Part shown: positions 59,249-64,000 of the stretch, piece by piece
Layout of the letters: the number at the start of each line of letters is the position of its first letter
Numbering within the stretch: position 1 is the first letter of the stretch
Source of the DNA: Sinorhizobium terangae
Lineage (GTDB): Bacteria; Pseudomonadota; Alphaproteobacteria; Rhizobiales; Rhizobiaceae
Reading direction: 5' to 3'
Assembly (NCBI RefSeq): GCF_009601505.1
Contig: NZ_WITC01000027.1
Span: forward strand, 17,860 to 81,859
DNA length: 64,000 bases
Program-made: the position numbers and the translations under genes
The notes under the pieces: model-generated
Told to the model about the DNA's origin: nothing
Seen by the model: the letters and a program-made list of their open reading frames with translations, nothing else
Database searches by the model: none

Positions 59249-60022
59249 TCAACCATGCCCGGCGGCGGCGGCGATCCCTTTGGCGCATTTGAACTCGGTC
59301 GTCCCGGCCGCGTGGATGAGGCTACCGAGGCCGGCCTTGCCCGAAAGGTCGCCGGCAAGTCCGATGGTGAGGCCGGTTATGACGCTGCGGCCGTTGACAG
59401 TCTGGCAGCGCATGCGCACCCGGTCCCCGGCCCCTGCCCCGAAGCTCTGGTCGAAGGCGTGCTTGATCTCGTTTTCGTCAATCTCGGATCCGAGTTTGTC
59501 GGCAAAGAGGGCCTGCACCGCGGAACTGTTCAATTCATCGAGAAGGCGCAGTTGCAGCCTGAAATAATCTTCCGCCTTTGCCGTCTGGCACGTGCCGCTC
59601 TGCAGCCACTGGTGGCGATCGAGGCCGGACTTGACCCCCGGCATGGCAACGAGCAGGCGCGCAGCGGTCTCCTCGGCCATGGCAAGCTTCGGCAGGTCCA
59701 GCCAATCACCTTTTCGATCGCGCGCCTTGAGCTCCGCCTCGACGCCGCAGTAGCTTTTCTTCAGCGGCCAGAGGCCGTGAAGCGAGAAGTGTGTCGCATC
59801 AAAACGATCGGCCGTCTGATCCGCGCATTCGTTGCGGGTCGGCCGCGTCTCGCAAAATCCCGGTTGCCAGCTGACCGCCAGCACATATTGCGTCTTGCCG
59901 GAGCCTGCCACTTCCGCGGCTTCCTGCGTCGATACTTCCTCGGCGGCGGCGAAGGACGACAGTCCCAGCCCCAGCATGAGCGTTGCAACTCTCGCAAGAT
60001 TCGCTTTCACCCTCGTCCGCAT
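59249..60022 (-). CDS. RNase T2 family protein with altered active site
   Basis: A 257-residue secreted protein. Signal peptide about residues 1-27 (ends SSFAAA). The RNase T2 fold is supported by YVLAVSWQPGFC, CAS I motif HFSLHGLWP (His82) and paired cysteines. The second active-site motif, normally HEWxKHGTC, reads HQWLQSGTC (137-145): the catalytic Glu and His are Gln138 and Ser142, and the Lys is Gln141. It may be a pseudoenzyme or have changed activity. Start ATG 60022 follows a GGGGG site. Confidence 0.85.
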   Translation of the reverse strand: MRTRVKANLARVATLMLGLGLSSFAAAEEVSTQEAAEVAGSGKTQYVLAVSWQPGFCETRPTRNECADQTADRFDATHFSLHGLWPLKKSYCGVEAELKARDRKGDWLDLPKLAMAEETAARLLVAMPGVKSGLDRHQWLQSGTCQTAKAEDYFRLQLRLLDELNSSAVQALFADKLGSEIDENEIKHAFDQSFGAGAGDRVRMRCQTVNGRSVITGLTIGLAGDLSGKAGLGSLIHAAGTTEFKCAKGIAAAAGHG

Positions 60023-60301
60023 TTCGAATAACCCCCACATGAAAACAAAACGGGAACAAATATCGACGAATGCGCGAAAATTGCAACCTCTAATTCTCAT
60101 TTCCAGATTCGTTGTGACGTCATGCACAACAAGCAACAAGCAACGATTGCCTTTGCGGCGCAAATCGATTTGATATCGGCCGGTGTGCATTTTCCGCAGA
60201 GAGGCACATTTTCTGCTGGAAAGTGCTTCCGGTTCGCGCAACGGACGCTCCGTTGGTAACCCGCACACGAGAGTCTGACGATTGGTCCGGGGGGGCATGG
60301 G

Positions 60302-61255
60302 ATGTTCGGGCAGGTGAGGACGCATCAAAGCCCGACGGGTGCTGCGCTCGGCTGGCGCCACTTCGCGGCCTCGACCGGGCCGCACGGAATCCTCATTGTC
60401 AGCCATGGGCTTGCCGAGCATTCCGGCCGCTATGCGCGTTTCGCCGAGGCGATGGCCAAACATGGGTTCCATGTCTATGCGCACGACCATCGCGGCCATG
60501 GCGAAAGCCGCGCACCGGATGCCCCGCTTGCGACCTTTGGCCACCGCGACGGGGCGGCCAAGGTGATCGCGGACGTCCGGGCGATGCGGGACGTGGCCGC
60601 CGCCGATCATCCGGGCCTGCCGATTATCCTCTTCGGCCATTCGATGGGCGGCCTCATCGCGCTCAACGCCGCAGAAACCGATCCTAAGCTTTACGACGCT
60701 CTCGCCGTCTGGAACTCCAATTTCCGTCCGGGTCTCGCCGGCCGGGGCGGCCAGGCGATACTGGCGATCGAGAGAATGCTCAAAGGTTCGGACGTGCCGA
60801 GCCCGCTGCTGACGAAACTCACATTCGGCGCCTGGAGCAAGGCGATTGCCGATCGAAAGACCGATTTCGACTGGCTGTCGCGCGATGAAGACGAAGTCGC
60901 CAAATACGTGGCCGATCCGCTCTGTGGTTTCGATGCGACGGTGTCGCTTTGGATCGACGTGTTCAAATTCGCCTTCGCCGGCGCCCGCTCGGACCGGCTG
61001 GCGCGGTTGCCCGCCGACCTGCCGGTCCATCTCGTCGGCGGCAGCGCGGATCCTTCGACGTTCAACGGCGCCGCCATTCGCTGGCTCGGCGAACGAATGA
61101 AGGCACGCGGCATGACCGACGTGACCATTACCATCCATGACGGCATGCGCCACGAAACACTCAACGAGATCGGCCGGGAGCAGGCAACCGAAGACTTCGT
61201 CGCCTGGTGCCTGAAGGCGGTCGACCGGAAGCGCCGACGAGACGGAAGACCATGA
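60302..61255 (+). CDS. Alpha/beta hydrolase, monoglyceride lipase/lysophospholipase type
   Basis: A 317-residue serine hydrolase. It has ILIVSHGLAEHSGRYARFAE (oxyanion region), AHDHRGHGES and the nucleophile elbow LFGHSMGGLIA (Ser114), followed by a C-terminal Asp/His pair in GGSADPSTFNG and HDGMRHETLNE. Close to Hydrolase_4 lipases such as PldB. First gene of a three-gene operon; its stop overlaps the next gene. Confidence 0.9.
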   Translation: MFGQVRTHQSPTGAALGWRHFAASTGPHGILIVSHGLAEHSGRYARFAEAMAKHGFHVYAHDHRGHGESRAPDAPLATFGHRDGAAKVIADVRAMRDVAAADHPGLPIILFGHSMGGLIALNAAETDPKLYDALAVWNSNFRPGLAGRGGQAILAIERMLKGSDVPSPLLTKLTFGAWSKAIADRKTDFDWLSRDEDEVAKYVADPLCGFDATVSLWIDVFKFAFAGARSDRLARLPADLPVHLVGGSADPSTFNGAAIRWLGERMKARGMTDVTITIHDGMRHETLNEIGREQATEDFVAWCLKAVDRKRRRDGRP

Positions 61256-62205
61256 CCGACCTCACCCTGCCCAGAATCGCCACCGCTCATAATCGCGTTT
61301 CCTATGGCCTGACGCTGATGGTCATCGCCGTTCTGATTTCGCCGCTGATCGACATTTTCGCCAAGCTTGCTATCGCCACGGTACCCTCGGCCGAGATCAC
61401 CGCCGTCCGTTTCCTGCTGCAGGTCGTCTTCATCCTGCCGGTCGTGCTCGTCCGCCGCACGCTCCTCGACCTCACCTGGAAGAAGAGCGCGCTGCATGCC
61501 CTTCGCGGCGGGCTTCTGGTGCTGACCATGCTCTCCTTCATCACCACGCTGAAGGTGATGGAAGTGGCCGACGCGATCGCAATCTTCTTCGTCGAGCCGA
61601 TCATCCTCACCATTCTCGGTAGCATCTTCCTCAAGGAAACGATCGGCTGGAGGCGCTACACCGCCTGCGCCGTCGGCTTCTTCGGTGCGTTGCTCGTCAT
61701 CCAGCCGAGCATGAAGGAAGTCGGCCTGATCGCGCTTCTGCCGATCGTCTCCGCCTTCGGACTCGCCGTCTTCCTGCTCGTCACGCGCATGGTCGCGCAG
61801 AACGAGGACCCCTGGTCGATGCAGTTCCACGCGGGTATCTGGGGCGGCCTCTTCTGCCTCGCCCTGCTCTCGCTGGGCGAAGGCAGCGGCTCGAGCGTGT
61901 TCGATCCCGTCTGGCCCGAGGGCAACGCGTGGCTCTACCTGCTTGGCGTCGGCGTCGCGGCGACGATCTCGGGCGTGCTCGGTGTCTATGCCTATCGCGC
62001 CGCCCCGGCCTCGGTGCTCGCGCCGCTGCAATATCTCGAAATTGTGTCGGCGACGATCTTCGGCTGGCTGGTCTTCGGCGATCTGCCGGACGCGCTGAAG
62101 TGGCTCGGCATCGCGATCATTATCGGCTCGGGCCTCTATATTATCTGGCGCGAGCGCAGGGTTGAGAAGACCGCAAGCATCGCGCCCGTCTCGCCGGCGA
62201 TCTGA
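61252..62205 (+). CDS. EamA/DMT family transporter
   Basis: A 317-residue membrane protein with about ten segments in two EamA repeats (LISPLIDIFAKLAIATVPSA; GVAATISGVLGVYAYRAAPA). ATG 61252 overlaps the hydrolase stop (ATGA), so the pair is translationally coupled. Substrate unknown. Confidence 0.9.
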   Translation: MTDLTLPRIATAHNRVSYGLTLMVIAVLISPLIDIFAKLAIATVPSAEITAVRFLLQVVFILPVVLVRRTLLDLTWKKSALHALRGGLLVLTMLSFITTLKVMEVADAIAIFFVEPIILTILGSIFLKETIGWRRYTACAVGFFGALLVIQPSMKEVGLIALLPIVSAFGLAVFLLVTRMVAQNEDPWSMQFHAGIWGGLFCLALLSLGEGSGSSVFDPVWPEGNAWLYLLGVGVAATISGVLGVYAYRAAPASVLAPLQYLEIVSATIFGWLVFGDLPDALKWLGIAIIIGSGLYIIWRERRVEKTASIAPVSPAI

Positions 62206-62251
62206 GGCGCCAGCAACGGATAAGAATGAAAGAGCATTGGGAGGAATTTGG

Positions 62252-63898
62252 ATGAAAACGGGTGGTCAGCTGGTTGTCGAGGCCCTGGTGGCAAATGGCG
62301 TCAGGCGCATCTCGTGCGTGCCGGGGGAGAGCTATCTGGCGGTTCTGGATGCGCTGCACGACACCGACATCGACGTCATCGTCTGCCGGCAGGAAGGCGG
62401 CGCGGCGATGATGGCGGATTGCTGGGGACGACTCACCGGCGAGCCGGGCGTCTGCATGGTGACGCGCGGCCCCGGCGCCACCAACGCCTCCGCCGGCCTT
62501 CATGTCGCCAGGCAGGATTCGATTCCGATGATCCTCTTCGTCGGCCAGGTGCAGCGCGACGCGCGCGAGCGCGAGGCCTTCCAGGAGATCGAATATCGCC
62601 GCGCCTTTACCGAGGTCGCGAAATGGGTGGGAGAAATAGACGATCCAGCCCGCATCCCGGAATTCGTGACCCGCGCCTTCGCCGTCGCGACGTCCGGCCG
62701 GCCGGGCCCGGTGGTGCTGACGCTCCCGGAGGACATGCTGACCGATAGCACCGAGGCCACTCTGGCCCGCGCCTACCAGCCGGTCGAAAGCCATCCTGGC
62801 CGGAGCCAGATCGCCCGGTTTGAGGAACTGCTTGCCACAGCCAAACGACCGATCGCCATTCTTGGCGGCACGCGCTGGTCTGCCGAAAGCGTGGCTGAGT
62901 TTCAGCGCTTTGCCGAGCGCTGGAGATTGCCCGTCGGCTGCTCCTTCCGCCGCCAGATGCTCTTCGATCACCTTAATCCGGTTTACGCCGGCGATGTCGG
63001 CATCGGCATCAATCCCGCGCTTGCGAAGGAAATCAAGGAGGCCGATCTCGTCCTGCTCGTCGGCGGCCGTTTTTCCGAGATGCCCTCTTCCGGCTACACG
63101 CTGCTCGACGTCCCCTACCCCAGGCAGACGCTGGTCCATGTCCATCCCGATCCCGCCGAGCTCGGCCGCGTCTACCGCCCGGATCTGGCGATCGCCGCGT
63201 GCCCGCGCGATTTCGTGGCGGCGCTCGGCAACGTCAGGCCTGCGGGCGAACCCGCGTGGTCCGCTCGTACCGCCGCAATGCACGAATCCTACCTCAAATG
63301 GTCGACGCCGCCCGAGAAGGGGCCCGGCGACGTGCAGATGGGGCCGATCATGAACTGGATCGAGGCGAACACCGCGCCGGACACGATCTTCACCAACGGC
63401 GCCGGCAACTACGCCACCTGGTTGCACCGCTTCCACCGCTTCCGCCGTTACGGAACCCAGGCCGCCCCTGCATCAGGCTCGATGGGCTACGGCCTGCCGG
63501 CAGCCGTCGCGGCCAAGCAACTCCACCCGGAGCGCGAAGTCGTCTGCTTTGCCGGCGACGGCTGCTTCCTCATGCACGGGCAGGAGTTCGCGACCGCCAT
63601 CCGCTACCAGCTGCCGATCATCGTGCTCGTCATCAACAATGGCATCTACGGCACGATCCGCATGCACCAGGAGCGCGAGTATCCCGGCCGCGTCAGCGCG
63701 ACGGACCTTACCAACCCGGATTTTGCAGCACTCGCGCGCGCCTATGGCGGCCACGGCGAAACCGTGGTGCGAACCGAAGAATTCGCAGACGCATTCCTCC
63801 GAGCACGCGCCAGCGGCAAGCCCGCCATCGTCGAAATCAAGCTCGACCCGGAAGCGATCACGCCCACGCGAACGCTCACCGAAATTCGCAACGGTTGA
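62252..63898 (+). CDS. Thiamine-diphosphate enzyme, acetolactate-synthase-like
   Basis: A 548-residue ThDP enzyme of the ilvB/benzoylformate decarboxylase superfamily. It has the catalytic Glu48 in CRQEGGAAMMADCWGRLTG, RGPGATNASAGLHVA, a central sugar/FAD-like domain (ILGGTRWSAESVAEF), and the ThDP motif GDGCFLMHGQEFATAIRY ... VINNGIYG. The acetolactate-synthase regulatory subunit is absent, so it is probably not the housekeeping enzyme. GGGAGG precedes ATG 62252, 46 bases after the EamA gene. Substrate unknown; may act on a 2-oxo acid. Confidence 0.9.
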   Translation: MKTGGQLVVEALVANGVRRISCVPGESYLAVLDALHDTDIDVIVCRQEGGAAMMADCWGRLTGEPGVCMVTRGPGATNASAGLHVARQDSIPMILFVGQVQRDAREREAFQEIEYRRAFTEVAKWVGEIDDPARIPEFVTRAFAVATSGRPGPVVLTLPEDMLTDSTEATLARAYQPVESHPGRSQIARFEELLATAKRPIAILGGTRWSAESVAEFQRFAERWRLPVGCSFRRQMLFDHLNPVYAGDVGIGINPALAKEIKEADLVLLVGGRFSEMPSSGYTLLDVPYPRQTLVHVHPDPAELGRVYRPDLAIAACPRDFVAALGNVRPAGEPAWSARTAAMHESYLKWSTPPEKGPGDVQMGPIMNWIEANTAPDTIFTNGAGNYATWLHRFHRFRRYGTQAAPASGSMGYGLPAAVAAKQLHPEREVVCFAGDGCFLMHGQEFATAIRYQLPIIVLVINNGIYGTIRMHQEREYPGRVSATDLTNPDFAALARAYGGHGETVVRTEEFADAFLRARASGKPAIVEIKLDPEAITPTRTLTEIRNG

Positions 63899-63950
63899 GG
63901 GGAGACAGAGCGCCCCGGCCACCTTACACCTGAATCTGAGGCACTCTTCG

Positions 63951-64000
63951 TTACCCCCCTCTGCCCTGCCGGGCATCTCCCCCACAAGGGGGGAGATTGG
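63951..64000. repeat. Start of a hairpin-rich intergenic repeat, cut by window edge
   Basis: ACCCCCCTCTGCCCTGCCGG followed by a CTCCCCC/GGGGGGAG hairpin. This is a common Sinorhizobium intergenic repeat type and is related to the elements at 3922 and 8489. Confidence 0.65.

Overview
The window reads as chromosomal DNA of an alphaproteobacterium of the Rhizobiaceae, most probably Sinorhizobium/Ensifer. The reasons are high GC content, alphaproteobacterial gene content (a 590-residue FtsZ with a long Pro/Gln-rich linker, a btaA-btaB betaine-lipid pair, pyrophosphate-dependent phosphofructokinase), and several copies of hairpin-rich intergenic repeats typical of Sinorhizobium. The genus is inferred from recall of family features, not from a database search.

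Layout. Bases 1-1797 hold a methyl-accepting chemotaxis protein cut off by the left edge. Bases 2000-12075 are mixed housekeeping and accessory genes: a SCO-family copper protein, prmA, an aminopeptidase P, a small secreted protein, azlCD, panBC, an F420-type NADP oxidoreductase next to a decayed short-chain dehydrogenase, and a VOC protein.

Bases 12203-39637 are almost entirely on the minus strand and form the division and cell-wall (dcw) cluster. In transcription order it runs mraZ, rsmH, ftsL, ftsI, murE, murF, mraY, murD, ftsW, murG, murC, murB, then (after a convergently and divergently bounded plus-strand MHS transporter) ddlB, ftsQ, ftsA, ftsZ, lpxC, bamD, recN, ligA. These genes supply lipid II synthesis, the septal synthase and its regulators, the Z ring, lipid A commitment and outer-membrane protein assembly. 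Many neighbours overlap by ATGA or are separated by a few bases. Four TGGGN repeats at exact 10-bp spacing upstream of mraZ look like its operator. rnpB, the RNase P RNA, lies just upstream at 40055-40459 on the same strand.

Bases 40528-53648 are notable for five genes of peptidoglycan breakdown (two SLT transglycosylases, an AmiD-like amidase, a GH25 lysozyme lipoprotein, an MltB-type transglycosylase). They are mixed with a TerB-DnaJ protein, pfp, a LysE exporter with a structured leader, a serine hydrolase and btaAB.

Bases 53778-63898 hold an EamA exporter, a 25-residue membrane protein, metF with an ArsR-methyltransferase regulator and a perfect 20-bp palindromic operator, ettA, an RNase T2 homologue lacking usual catalytic residues, and a three-gene operon (lipase-like hydrolase, EamA transporter, ThDP enzyme). 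The window ends inside another intergenic repeat.

I saw no tRNA or rRNA genes, CRISPR arrays, insertion sequences, prophage or defence islands. The most interesting signals are regulatory DNA (the MraZ boxes, the metF-regulator operator, the LysE leader), a probable pseudoenzyme and small genes, rather than a large new system.
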